This document shows, piece by piece, positions 24,330 through 32,701 of a stretch of 40,184 bases of DNA. Position 1 is the first letter of the stretch. Each line of letters begins with the position of its first letter. The stretch spans positions 1-40,184 of the forward strand of contig CAAGMR010000057.1 of assembly GCA_900771085.1 (NCBI GenBank), given 5' to 3'. The stretch is from Clostridia bacterium (lineage in GTDB: Bacteria > Bacillota > Clostridia > Oscillospirales > Acutalibacteraceae). Both the position numbers and the translations under genes were made by a program. The notes below the pieces were generated by a model, which made no database searches, was not told where the DNA came from, and saw only the letters and a list, made by a program, of their open reading frames with translations.

Positions 24330-24830
24330 ATGCCTGAAATCTGGGATATTTATGATAAGAATAAGCAGCGTACGGGACGCACAATGATCCGTGACGACTG
24401 GAATATGACACCTGAGGAGTACCATCTCACCGTTTTGGGTCTTGTAAGAAGAGCCGACGGAAAGTACCTCATCACTCAGAGGAAGCTGGACAAGCCATGG
24501 GGCGCCGGCTGGTGGGAACTTCCGGGCGGTGGTGTTCAGGCCGGTGAGGACGGAGATGTTTCCGCAAGACGTGAAGTGACTGAGGAAACAGGCGTTGACG
24601 TGACTGACGCAACAGCAGAACTCATTTTCACATATGAGAGAACAAACTATGAGGCAAAGAACAACTACTTTGTTGACATTTATCGATTCGACATGGATAT
24701 CGACGAAAAAGATGTTCATGTTCAGGAAGAAGAAGTAGAAGGCTTTATGTTTGCAACAAAGGAAGAAATCGACAAACTCGGCAATGAGGGAATCTTCCTT
24801 CACTACGACAGCATCAAATCAATATTCTGA
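24330..24830 (+). CDS. Nudix hydrolase
   Basis: 166 residues. The Nudix box is complete: GGVQAGE-x7-REVTEETGV (about 67-90). The N-terminus IWDIYDKNKQRTGRTMIR resembles isopentenyl-diphosphate isomerase-like and YfcD-like Nudix enzymes, so a nucleotide or isoprenoid diphosphate substrate are both possible. The ribosome site is AAGGAG. It is followed 19 bases later by the uracil-DNA glycosylase gene, so a joint role in nucleotide or DNA sanitation is plausible. Confidence 0.93.
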   Translation: MPEIWDIYDKNKQRTGRTMIRDDWNMTPEEYHLTVLGLVRRADGKYLITQRKLDKPWGAGWWELPGGGVQAGEDGDVSARREVTEETGVDVTDATAELIFTYERTNYEAKNNYFVDIYRFDMDIDEKDVHVQEEEVEGFMFATKEEIDKLGNEGIFLHYDSIKSIF

Positions 24831-24849
24831 TGAGTGGAGGTGTCGGCCA

Positions 24850-25416
24850 ATGTATGAATCAATAGAAAATCTCAGGGCCGACTGCTCCGAGTGCCGTCGC
24901 TGCGGCCTTTGCAATGGCCGAACCAATCTTGTTTTTGGTACCGGTGACCCGCATGCCGATATTCTATTTGTCGGCGAAGGTCCGGGAAAGCAGGAGGATC
25001 TTCAGGGTGAACCTTTTGTCGGTCCTTCAGGTCAGCTTCTCAACAAAATGCTATCTGCAATTGACCTCGACAGAAACAGCGGTGTTTACATTGCAAACAT
25101 CGTAAAATGCCGTCCTCCTCAGAACAGAGATCCCAGTCCCGATGAGCAGGATGTCTGCATTGAATGGCTCAGAGAGCAGACCAGACTTATAAAGCCGAAG
25201 ATTATTGTCTGCCTTGGAAGAATAGCCGCATGTCGCCTCATCTCCCCTGATTTCAGAGTCACAAAAGAGCATGGCATGTTTACTGAAAAAGCCGGGGTCC
25301 TTATGATGGGAACATACCATCCATCTGCACTTTTAAGGAATCCCGCAAGCAAGCCGGACGCCATGGACGACTTCTGGGCTTTAAGAGACAAGCTCGAAGA
25401 ACTCGGGATAAAATAA
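24850..25416 (+). CDS. Family 4 iron-sulfur uracil-DNA glycosylase (UDGa)
   Basis: 188 residues. The start ATG at 24850-24852 is chosen because GGAGGTG lies seven bases ahead; the longer frame begins inside the Nudix gene. Family 4 features are the N-terminal Cys motif CSECRRCGLC, the active-site GEGPGKQEDLQGEPFVGPSGQLL, ANIVKCRPPQNRDPSPDE, and GTYHPSALLRNP near the C-terminus. The Cys residues coordinate a [4Fe-4S] cluster. It removes uracil from DNA in base excision repair. Confidence 0.94.
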   Translation: MYESIENLRADCSECRRCGLCNGRTNLVFGTGDPHADILFVGEGPGKQEDLQGEPFVGPSGQLLNKMLSAIDLDRNSGVYIANIVKCRPPQNRDPSPDEQDVCIEWLREQTRLIKPKIIVCLGRIAACRLISPDFRVTKEHGMFTEKAGVLMMGTYHPSALLRNPASKPDAMDDFWALRDKLEELGIK

Positions 25417-25429
25417 TATTTAAAAATCA

Positions 25430-25467
25430 GTTGCTTTTTCCCGACACTTATGGTAACATTAGTGTCG
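25430..25467 (+). promoter_or_regulatory. Candidate tRNA-Arg promoter with overlapping inverted repeat
   Basis: TTGCTT, 17-base spacer and TAACAT lie before the tRNA. The inverted repeat CGACACT (25442-25448) and AGTGTCG (25461-25467), with three further inner pairs, spans the spacer and -10. It lacks a T tract, so it is unlikely to be the terminator of the glycosylase gene. Confidence 0.45.
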
Positions 25468-25483
25468 CTGTAAAAAGCCATGT

Positions 25484-25560
25484 GCGCTCGTAGCTCAGCT
25501 GGATAGAGTGTCTGGCTACGAACCAGAAGGTCGGGGGTTCGAGTCCCTCCGGGCGCGCCA
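25484..25560 (+). tRNA. tRNA-Arg(ACG)
   Basis: The cloverleaf folds fully: a 7-bp acceptor stem with one G-T pair, D-stem GCTC/GAGT, anticodon arm TCTGG-CTACGAA-CCAGA with anticodon ACG, T-arm GGGGG-TTCGAGT-CCCTC, and encoded CCA. The wobble A is normally converted to inosine, reading CGU, CGC and CGA. Confidence 0.98.
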
Positions 25561-25561
25561 C

Positions 25562-25594
25562 AAGGACCACATCGTTTGATGTGGTCCTTTTTTT
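25562..25594 (+). terminator. Terminator of tRNA-Arg
   Basis: A perfect 12-bp stem (25562-25573 with 25578-25589) with GTTT loop and a long T tract, directly behind the tRNA. Confidence 0.94.
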
Positions 25595-25600
25595 ATTCAC

Positions 25601-25633
25601 AAAAAAGACCCGGAGCGGAAAGCTCCGGGTCTT
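25601..25633 (-). terminator. Terminator of the zinc-ribbon membrane protein gene
   Basis: A perfect 12-bp stem (25605-25616 with 25622-25633), five-base loop, and a T6 tract on the minus strand, 16 bases after the stop codon. Confidence 0.92.
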
Positions 25634-25648
25634 ATATTTTTATAATTA

Positions 25649-26080
25649 TTATAGTGCCAGTATTCCGGCAAAGACTGCAGGGAAGAAGAGCAGGCAAATG
25701 AGTATTGCAACGATAAGCACGATGATAATGCCTCCGCTGACTAAGAAACCTGCCTGGTTAAGTCCTATCGCAAAGTCACGACCCGGATAATCCTTAGGTA
25801 CATTCTTAAGACGTTTCTTACCGAAGTGTGAAAGAAGAAGGGCAACAACATCAAGTGTTCCAAAAGAGCCAAGGCCAAGGATTGCACAGATAAGAGATGC
25901 ATAACCCATGAGTTTGCCTGACTGGAAGTCATTTTCGATTATAGCTGCCTCTTTGTTATAAACCGGCTGTTCCTTTTCCGGAACAGTATTAACGCTGATA
26001 TCTTTGTTTAAAGGAGCTCCGCACTTAGGGCAGTAGTTTGAATCATCAGGAATGTTGTGATTGCAGTTTGTACATGTCAT
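25649..26080 (-). CDS. Zinc-ribbon, DUF4190-like membrane protein
   Basis: 143 residues. An N-terminal zinc ribbon has C3-x2-C6 and C18-x2-C21 (YCPKCG). A linker leads to two hydrophobic segments: MGYASLICAILGLGSF with ALLLSHFGKKRLK, and a C-terminal AGFLVSGGIIIVLIVAILICLLFF. The layout matches DUF4190 membrane proteins. Function unknown. Start ATG 26078-26080 has GGAGG ahead. An imperfect hairpin at 26101-26120 lies in its leader. Confidence 0.88.
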   Translation of the reverse strand: MTCTNCNHNIPDDSNYCPKCGAPLNKDISVNTVPEKEQPVYNKEAAIIENDFQSGKLMGYASLICAILGLGSFGTLDVVALLLSHFGKKRLKNVPKDYPGRDFAIGLNQAGFLVSGGIIIVLIVAILICLLFFPAVFAGILAL

Positions 26081-26193
26081 AGTAAAACCTCCAATAATAC
26101 GAGAAGGGTTCTCCCTTTCTCAACTAAAAGATACAACACAAAACATAAAGATACCTTAAGAAAAGGATACAAATGTGTAACAAATAATCCAGA

Positions 26194-27687
26194 TTAAAGT
26201 GTATCAATAAATCTCATAAATGCATTTCTGCCGGCTTCATCACACTTGAACACACCTGCGTCCTCCAAAACGCCGACGAAAACCTTACCGACTTCGCGGC
26301 GGAGAATATCCATTACATTGTCAGCGTTGATTTCCGGATTGGACTCAACCACTTCTCTTGCCCAATCTGCATGAGCTTTCATGGAGTCTGTGCTTTCAAA
26401 ATCCTTGCCGGTTACGATTGCATCTGCAAGTTCTGCAAGTTCGTCGCGAAGGCGGGATGGAAGAATTGCAAGACCCATTACCTCTATAAGACCGATGTTT
26501 TCCTTCTTGATATGGTGATACTCCTGTCGTGGATGATAAACACCAAGTGGTCTCTCCTCTGTTGTAATGTTGTTTCTGAGAGCAAGGTCGAGTTCGAAGA
26601 GATCCCCTCTGCGTCTTGCAATAGGAGTGATGGTATTGTGCGGTTCTCCATCTGTGTTAGCAAAGATAAATGCATCTTCATCTGTATACGCACGCCATGC
26701 ATCAAGAATATGATCGGCAAGAGCAACGACGCGGCTGCGGTCGGTGCTGCTGATTCTGATAACAGAAAGTGGCCATTTTACAATTCCGGCATTTACATCT
26801 TCAAAACCCGGAATGGTAATTTCCTTTTCTATTGGAGCCTTCTCCATTGCGAAAGTATAATGTCCGCCCTGGAAATGGTCATGTGTAAGAATTGATCCGC
26901 CAACAATAGGAAGGTCGGCATTGGAACCTAAGAAGTAATGAGGGAACTGCTCAACGAAGTCGAAAAGTTTCATGAAAGCGTCATGGTCGATTTTCATCGG
27001 CACATGCTCGCCATTGAAAACGATGCAGTGCTCATTGTAATAAACATATGGAGAATACTGGAATCCCCATTTGCTGTCATTAATTGTTATTGGAATAATT
27101 CTGTGATTTTCTCTTGCCGGATGGTTAACACGACCGGCATATCCTTCGTTTTCAACGCAAAGCTGACACTTCGGATAAGATGTCTGCGCCTGAAGCTTTG
27201 CGGCTGCAATAGCCTTCGGATCCTTTTCAGGCTTTGAAAGGTTGATGGAAATGTCTATGTCTCCATATTCACTTGGCACACTCCAGCGGATATCCTTGCT
27301 GCAGCGATATCTGCGAATATAGTTGTTATCTCCTGAGAACTTGTAGAAATAGTCTGTAGCGCTCTGTGGGCTCTCTTTATACTTCTCGCGGAATGTACCG
27401 ATAACTGTTGCCGGACGTGGTGTAATGCAGTTCATAAGCCTTGTATCGAAGAGGTCGCGATAAGTTACGCTGTCTTCACAAAGGCCCTTCTCTACTGCAG
27501 CATCAAGCAGCTCTTCAAGAACCGGTTCGAGTTCCACAATCTGTGGAAGAGTTTCAGGCTCAACAAAAGAATCCTCTTTCATTACGTCTAAAAGAAGATT
27601 GATTGAGTATGCTCGCTCGCATTCAGGAATCAGGCCAGAATCGATTCCGTACTTTACGAGTTTCGCAATGTTTTCGCTAATGTTCAT
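26194..27687 (-). CDS. galT: UDP-glucose-hexose-1-phosphate uridylyltransferase, class II
   Basis: 497 residues from ATG 27685-27687, which follows AGAGG; an upstream in-frame ATG has no ribosome site. Class II features include CQLCVENEGYAGRVNHPARENHRIIP, GSILTHDHFQGGHY (the active-site His motif in its class II form) and QEYHHIKKENIGLIEVMGLAILPSRL. The enzyme exchanges UMP between UDP-glucose and galactose 1-phosphate in the Leloir pathway. galK and galE are not in the window. It has its own promoter. Confidence 0.95.
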   Translation of the reverse strand: MNISENIAKLVKYGIDSGLIPECERAYSINLLLDVMKEDSFVEPETLPQIVELEPVLEELLDAAVEKGLCEDSVTYRDLFDTRLMNCITPRPATVIGTFREKYKESPQSATDYFYKFSGDNNYIRRYRCSKDIRWSVPSEYGDIDISINLSKPEKDPKAIAAAKLQAQTSYPKCQLCVENEGYAGRVNHPARENHRIIPITINDSKWGFQYSPYVYYNEHCIVFNGEHVPMKIDHDAFMKLFDFVEQFPHYFLGSNADLPIVGGSILTHDHFQGGHYTFAMEKAPIEKEITIPGFEDVNAGIVKWPLSVIRISSTDRSRVVALADHILDAWRAYTDEDAFIFANTDGEPHNTITPIARRRGDLFELDLALRNNITTEERPLGVYHPRQEYHHIKKENIGLIEVMGLAILPSRLRDELAELADAIVTGKDFESTDSMKAHADWAREVVESNPEINADNVMDILRREVGKVFVGVLEDAGVFKCDEAGRNAFMRFIDTL

Positions 27688-27733
27688 GATATTAACCTCT
27701 ATTGCCATTGATTATATGAGTCTAGCTACTCTA

Positions 27734-27762
27734 ATATTATGATTATTACAATTTTTGGTCAA
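27734..27762 (-). promoter_or_regulatory. Promoter of galT
   Basis: Minus strand TTGACC (27757-27762), 17-base spacer, TAATAT (27734-27739). It begins immediately after the metA terminator and sits about 50 bases before the galT start. Confidence 0.7.
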
Positions 27763-27794
27763 TAAAAAAGCAGTGATAAAAATCACTGCTTTTT
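27763..27794 (-). terminator. Terminator of the gltX-glnS-metA operon
   Basis: A perfect 14-bp AT-flanked stem (27763-27776 with 27781-27794) with AAAA loop and a T6 tract on the minus strand, five bases after the metA stop codon. Confidence 0.92.
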
Positions 27795-27799
27795 TCGGT

Positions 27800-28747
27800 T
27801 TATTTTGTTGTCTTTCTCTTTTCGTCAATCTGAGTGATTTCGGAAAGATCATATGGTGTTGCCTGGTAAACGAAATAGTTTATCCAGTTTGAATAGAAGA
27901 GATTTGCACATGATCTCCATGTTACAGGAGGGTTCGCTGTTACCTCGTCATTCGGGAAATAATTAACCGGTTTTTCAATCGGAAGCCCTGCATCAAGGTC
28001 TCTCTTGTACTCGTTGTAAAGAGTATCTGCATCGTACTCTGTATGGCCGGTGATAAAGATCTGTCGGCCATGCTTTGTTGCGCATGCAAACACTCCGGTT
28101 TCCTCGCTTGAAGCAAGAATCTTAAGGTCGGAAACAGCCTCTATCTCTGAACGCTTTGTTGTTGTATGTCTTGACTGAGGAACCATGAAAATATCATCGA
28201 AACCTCTGAAGAGCATGGAGTCTTTCTTATCAAGAGTATGAGGATATACACCGAAAAGTTTATGATCGGTATCGTATTTGTTTATACCGTAATGATAATA
28301 AAGACCTGCAAAAGCACCCCAGCAGATATGAAGCGTGGAATAAACATGAGTTGTACTCCACTCCATAATCTCGCAGAGTTCAGGCCAGTAGTCAACCTCT
28401 TCAAACGGAAGATGTTCAACCGGTGCACCTGTGATAATAAGTCCGTCGAAGTTTCTGTGCTTAACATCGTCAAAGGTTTTGTAGAATGCAAGCATATGAT
28501 CTTCAGGTGTATGTGTTGACTGATGAGACTTTGTCATAATAAGCTCCAGTTCAATGTGAAGAGGAGTATTACCGAGAAGTCGGCAGAGCTGTGTCTCAGT
28601 TTCTATCTTCTTTGGCATAAGGTTGAGAAGAAGAATTTTAAGCGGACGGATATCCTGTGTTGCCGCTCTTGTTTCTGTCATTACGAAAATATTTTCGCTG
28701 TTAAGGACTTCTTTTGCCGGAAGATCGGATGGAATTGTAATTGGCAT
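27800..28747 (-). CDS. metA: Homoserine O-acetyltransferase, MetA type
   Basis: 315 residues. The catalytic nucleophile Cys142 lies in STLHICWGAFAGLYYHYGI. His235 and Glu237 lie in FITGHTEYD, completing the triad. Residue 111 is Glu (GAPVEHLPFEEVDYW); in this family Glu at 111 marks acetyl-CoA users and Gly marks succinyl-CoA users, so the enzyme should make O-acetylhomoserine for methionine synthesis. It follows glnS with a 31-base gap and AAAGGTG, and is probably in the same transcript. I see no SAM riboswitch. Confidence 0.95.
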   Translation of the reverse strand: MPITIPSDLPAKEVLNSENIFVMTETRAATQDIRPLKILLLNLMPKKIETETQLCRLLGNTPLHIELELIMTKSHQSTHTPEDHMLAFYKTFDDVKHRNFDGLIITGAPVEHLPFEEVDYWPELCEIMEWSTTHVYSTLHICWGAFAGLYYHYGINKYDTDHKLFGVYPHTLDKKDSMLFRGFDDIFMVPQSRHTTTKRSEIEAVSDLKILASSEETGVFACATKHGRQIFITGHTEYDADTLYNEYKRDLDAGLPIEKPVNYFPNDEVTANPPVTWRSCANLFYSNWINYFVYQATPYDLSEITQIDEKRKTTK

Positions 28748-28778
28748 TTCTTCAACACCTTTCCGAATTGGTAGTTAA

Positions 28779-30443
28779 TTATTTCCAGGAGGAGTTAAGG
28801 TCAACTGTTCTGTTAAAGACAATATGGTCGTCTGTACTTGTTGTATCGACAGTGTAGTAACCCTTTCTCATAAACTGGAATGTATCTCCCGCTTTAAGAT
28901 CCTTCAGACCGCCTTCAATAAGGCAGTTTTCAAGAACCTCAAGGGAGTTTGGATTGATGTAGTCATCAAGCGGATGGCTGTCATCAGAAGGATTTTCAAC
29001 ATTAAAGAGTCTGTCGTAAAGACGGATTTCTGCAGGAATTGCATCGGCAGCAGACACCCAGTGGATGGTGCCACGGACTTTTCTTCCGTCAGGAGATTCT
29101 CCGCCCTTTGACTCAGGATCATAAGTACAGTGGATGCATGTTACATTGCCCTCATCATCTGTTTCATAAGATGTGCAGGTTGCAAAGTAAGCACCCTTAA
29201 GGCGTACTTCATTGCCCGGATAGAATCGCTTGTATTTCTTTACAGGTTCAATCATAAAGTCGTCCTGTTCAATGAACAGTTCACGGCCAAATGTAACCTT
29301 GCGTGTTCCAAGTTCAGGCTTCTGTGGATGAACTTCAACCTCAAGCTCTTCTGTCTGTCCCTCAGGATAGTTATCGATGATAACCTTGAGTGGACGGAGA
29401 ACAGCCATTGCGCGAGGCGCATTTTCATTGAGGTTGTCACGCACGCATGCTTCGAGAAGACCAAAGTCAACTACGCTGTAAGCCTTGGAAATACCGATGC
29501 GTCCGCAGAAGTCACGGATTGCGGCTGCAGGGAAACCACGGCGGCGCATACCACCGATTGTTACCATACGAGGGTCGTCCCAGCCATCAATGTATCCTTT
29601 GTTTACAAGGTATAAAACACGTCTCTTTGAAGTAACACAGTAGTTGAGGTTAAGACGTGCAAATTCTATCTGACGTGGAGCATTCTCTACTTCGCACTCT
29701 TTTAAAACCCAGTCATAAAGAGGTCTGTGGTTTTCAAATTCAAGTGAGCAAAGAGAATGTGTTACTCCTTCACAGGCATCCTCAAGAGGATGAGCGAAGT
29801 CATACATCGGGTATACGCACCATTTGTCACCCTGTCTGTAGTGACTGAGGTGTGCTATACGGTAAATAACAGGATCGCGCATGTTGATATTTGGTGATGA
29901 CATATCAATCTTTGCACGGAGAACCTTTTCACCGTCTTTGAATTCGCCCTTTGTCATTCTTTCAAAAAGTTCAAGGTTTTCTTCAACGCTTCTGTCTCTG
30001 TATGGGCTGTTTTTACCCGGTTCAGTAAGTGTGCCGCGGTATTCTCTGATTTCGTCTGCTGTAAGATCGCATACGAAAGCCTTGCCCTTCTTAATAAGAA
30101 GAACAGCCTTTTCATACATGTAGTCAAAGTAATCAGATGCATAGAAAACGTTATCGTAGTTGTAGCCAAGCCACTTTATATCATTAGCGATTGACTCTGC
30201 GTATTCCACGTCTTCCTTACCCGGGTTGGTATCATCAAGTCTTAAGTTGCATGAGCCGTTGTATTTTTCCGCAGTAAAGAAGTTAATGAAAATAGCTTTT
30301 GCGTGGCCAATATGGAGATATCCGTTTGGCTCAGGCGGGAAACGGGTCTGGACATGGGTATACACTCCATTTTCCAGATCTTCATCGATAAAATCGTGGA
30401 TGAAGTTTGAAGACGGTGTAACCGTTGCGTTAATTTCGTCCAT
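28779..30443 (-). CDS. glnS: Glutaminyl-tRNA synthetase
   Basis: 554 residues. Class I signatures are HIGH in NGYLHIGHAKAIF and the KMSKS equivalent VTSKRRVLYL. Gln-specific features include RFPPEPNGYLHIGHAKAI and the C-terminal beta-barrel anticodon domain (VKKYKRFYPGNEVRLKGAYFATC). It starts one base after the gltX stop (AGGGGGAA ahead), so GluRS and GlnRS are coexpressed. Confidence 0.96.
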   Translation of the reverse strand: MDEINATVTPSSNFIHDFIDEDLENGVYTHVQTRFPPEPNGYLHIGHAKAIFINFFTAEKYNGSCNLRLDDTNPGKEDVEYAESIANDIKWLGYNYDNVFYASDYFDYMYEKAVLLIKKGKAFVCDLTADEIREYRGTLTEPGKNSPYRDRSVEENLELFERMTKGEFKDGEKVLRAKIDMSSPNINMRDPVIYRIAHLSHYRQGDKWCVYPMYDFAHPLEDACEGVTHSLCSLEFENHRPLYDWVLKECEVENAPRQIEFARLNLNYCVTSKRRVLYLVNKGYIDGWDDPRMVTIGGMRRRGFPAAAIRDFCGRIGISKAYSVVDFGLLEACVRDNLNENAPRAMAVLRPLKVIIDNYPEGQTEELEVEVHPQKPELGTRKVTFGRELFIEQDDFMIEPVKKYKRFYPGNEVRLKGAYFATCTSYETDDEGNVTCIHCTYDPESKGGESPDGRKVRGTIHWVSAADAIPAEIRLYDRLFNVENPSDDSHPLDDYINPNSLEVLENCLIEGGLKDLKAGDTFQFMRKGYYTVDTTSTDDHIVFNRTVDLNSSWK

Positions 30444-30444
30444 T

Positions 30445-32109
30445 TCAGTTCCCCCTATAGTAATTTATGGCTTTGTCCATACGGGCAATGCACTCGTCAT
30501 AGCCAAGAATTTTCATAATCGCACAGAGATCAGGTGTGTTTGTGCGAGAAGTAATTGCAACTCGGATTACAGTGGAAAGATGTCCAACAGAACCCTTGAA
30601 GCTTTCCGGATTCTTCTTGTACTCTTTTACATTTGGAGTAAAGCCCAATGGTTCGCAAAGGTCTTTAACCTTGTTGAACCACTCGCTGTTGTCATCATCA
30701 GTGCTGTAAACCTTCTTGTATGCTTCAAGGATGGCAATGGCATCCTCATTTGAAACATTTTCAGGAATAATGCTGTAATCTTCTTTATAAAGTTCATCGT
30801 AAAGATAAGCCACAAACTGTGGAACCTCAGACCACTTTGCAATATCCTTACGTGGCTTTGCGTTACCTCTGTCTACGCTGAGAATTGCCTTTGCCTTATC
30901 AAGGTCGGCATTGAGAAGATTGTAGAAAGCTTCATCATAGACCTTTGCCCATTCAAGTGTACGGGAAAGGACTTCATCAGCTGTCATAACAGAAATAAGA
31001 TTCTTGCTTATGTCATTGAGCTTGGCAAGGTCAAAAAGAGCACCTGACACGCTCATCTTTTTTATGTTAAACGGGAATGCGGAAAGATCTGCATCCTTGT
31101 TTGCTCTTCTCCAGTCTTCAAAGTTGGAGTTAGCAAGAGTTGTTAAGTATTCAAGTACTGTTTCCTTAGGATAGCCTTCTTCAACATAGTAGCTTACTGC
31201 TGCCTCAGGGTCTTTACGCTTTGAAAGCTTGCGCTTGTTACCATCGTCAAGCTTCATGATAGGAGCAATATGAGCATACTTCGGAACCTTGAATCCGCAT
31301 GCCTTGAAAAGTTCAATATGTGTAGGAAGAGAAGAAATCCATTCATCACCACGGACAACATGTGTTGTTCTCATGAGATGGTCATCTACTGCATGTGCAA
31401 AGTGGTAAGTTGGAATTCCATCTGTTTTAAGAAGAACGATATCAATGTTATTCTGAGGGAGTTCAATCTTTCCCTTGATGATATCGTCAACTGTTATCTT
31501 TTTCTCAGGGTCGCCCTGAGACTTGAGTCTGAGAACATATGGCTGACCTTCGGCGATACGCTTCTCTACCTCTTCGAGAGGCATTTCACGATCTCTTGCA
31601 TATTTTCCATAGTAGCCCGGGTTAACGCCATCTGCCTCCTGCTGAGCGCGAAGCGCCTCAAGCTCTTCTGCTGTGCAGAAGCAAGGATAAGCCATGCCAT
31701 CAATTACAAGCTGCTTTGCGTAAGTCTGATAAATCTCACGACGCTTGCTCTGCTGATATGGACCATATTCACCTGATTCGCTGTCAAAGCCCATGATACC
31801 TTCATCCGGCTCAACGCCAAAGTCACGAAGGCCCTGTACTATTCCGGTTACACCGTCTTCAACCTCACGCTTTTTGTCGGTATCCTCGATGCGAAGGAAG
31901 AACACGCCGCCTGTTGTGCTTGCTGTAAGCTTTGCAATGTATGCAGCAAAGAGTCCGCCTATGTGAAGGAAACCTGTAGGAGATGGGGCAAAACGTGTAA
32001 CACGAGCACCTTCCTTGAGATTTCTTGGCTTGTAAAGCTCTTCATAATATTCAGGTGTTTTATCAATTGCAGGGAATAAAAGTTCTGCAAGTTTAATATT
32101 GTTTTCCAA
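30445..32109 (-). CDS. gltX: Glutamyl-tRNA synthetase
   Basis: 554 residues from the TTG start at 32107-32109. AGAGGTG lies five bases ahead of that TTG, whereas the upstream in-frame GTG is part of the ribosome site itself. Signatures are APSPTGFLHIGGLFAAY (HIGH region), VVRGDEWISSLPTHIELF and KLSKRKDPEAAVSYY (KMSKS region), then the helical anticodon-binding domain. First gene of gltX-glnS-metA. Confidence 0.95.
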   Translation of the reverse strand: MENNIKLAELLFPAIDKTPEYYEELYKPRNLKEGARVTRFAPSPTGFLHIGGLFAAYIAKLTASTTGGVFFLRIEDTDKKREVEDGVTGIVQGLRDFGVEPDEGIMGFDSESGEYGPYQQSKRREIYQTYAKQLVIDGMAYPCFCTAEELEALRAQQEADGVNPGYYGKYARDREMPLEEVEKRIAEGQPYVLRLKSQGDPEKKITVDDIIKGKIELPQNNIDIVLLKTDGIPTYHFAHAVDDHLMRTTHVVRGDEWISSLPTHIELFKACGFKVPKYAHIAPIMKLDDGNKRKLSKRKDPEAAVSYYVEEGYPKETVLEYLTTLANSNFEDWRRANKDADLSAFPFNIKKMSVSGALFDLAKLNDISKNLISVMTADEVLSRTLEWAKVYDEAFYNLLNADLDKAKAILSVDRGNAKPRKDIAKWSEVPQFVAYLYDELYKEDYSIIPENVSNEDAIAILEAYKKVYSTDDDNSEWFNKVKDLCEPLGFTPNVKEYKKNPESFKGSVGHLSTVIRVAITSRTNTPDLCAIMKILGYDECIARMDKAINYYRGN

Positions 32110-32159
32110 AGGTTGCACCTCTTAAAAAATGGACTGACCCATTCTTGAATTTTCTTTAT

Positions 32160-32188
32160 ATTATAAGGAATTTACGCATAAAAGTAAA
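32160..32188 (-). promoter_or_regulatory. Promoter of gltX-glnS-metA
   Basis: Minus strand TTTACT (32183-32188), 17-base spacer, consensus TATAAT (32160-32165). It lies immediately behind the tandem hairpins that end rplL. Confidence 0.7.
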
Positions 32189-32190
32189 TA

Positions 32191-32243
32191 TCGCGGGACG
32201 CCTCCCGCGAAAAAGAAAAGACCCGGGCTATTGCCCGAGTCCT
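32191..32243 (-). terminator. rplL terminator followed by a second GC-rich hairpin
   Basis: On the minus strand the first stem (32220-32228 with 32233-32241, one G-T pair) is followed by TTTTCTTTTT. A second perfect 8-bp hairpin, TCGCGGGA with TCCCGCGA (32191-32198, 32203-32210), comes next. The G-T pair becomes a C-A mismatch on the plus strand, so the structure is a minus-strand terminator. Confidence 0.85.
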
Positions 32244-32272
32244 TTATAAAGCTTTTATTAAAAAAGCCTTTC

Positions 32273-32650
32273 TTACTTAAGCTCAACCTTAGCGCCAACT
32301 TCTTCGAACTTAGCAACCATAGCTTCTGCTTCTTCCTTAGCAACTGCTTCCTTAACAGCCTTAGGAGCGCCGTCAACGAGAGCCTTTGCTTCAGCAAGGC
32401 CAAGGCCTGTGATCTCACGAACAACCTTGATAACCTTGATCTTGTTAGCACCTACGTCTGTAAGTACTACGTCGAATTCAGACTTTTCTTCAGCTGCTGC
32501 GTCACCGCCTGCTGCTGGACCTGCTACTGCTACTGCAGCTGCTGCAGATACACCGAATTCTTCTTCTACTGCATGAACGAGCTCTGAAAGCTCAAGAACT
32601 GACATTGTTTTGATCTCTTCAAGAAGAGCTGTAACTTTCTCTGAAGCCAT
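32273..32650 (-). CDS. rplL: Ribosomal protein L7/L12 (bL12)
   Basis: 125 residues. The N-terminal dimerisation helix pair (LLEEIKTMSVLELSELVHAVEEEFGV), Ala-rich hinge, and C-terminal domain (SEFDVVLTDVGANKIKVIKVVREITGLGLAEAKALVDGAPKAVKE) are standard. It forms the ribosomal stalk with L10. ATG start with GGAGG ahead. Confidence 0.98.
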   Translation of the reverse strand: MASEKVTALLEEIKTMSVLELSELVHAVEEEFGVSAAAAVAVAGPAAGGDAAAEEKSEFDVVLTDVGANKIKVIKVVREITGLGLAEAKALVDGAPKAVKEAVAKEEAEAMVAKFEEVGAKVELK

Positions 32651-32701
32651 TTTTTATTCCTCCATAAATGAAAATATAATTTTTAAAATCTGTTATTCAG
32701 C

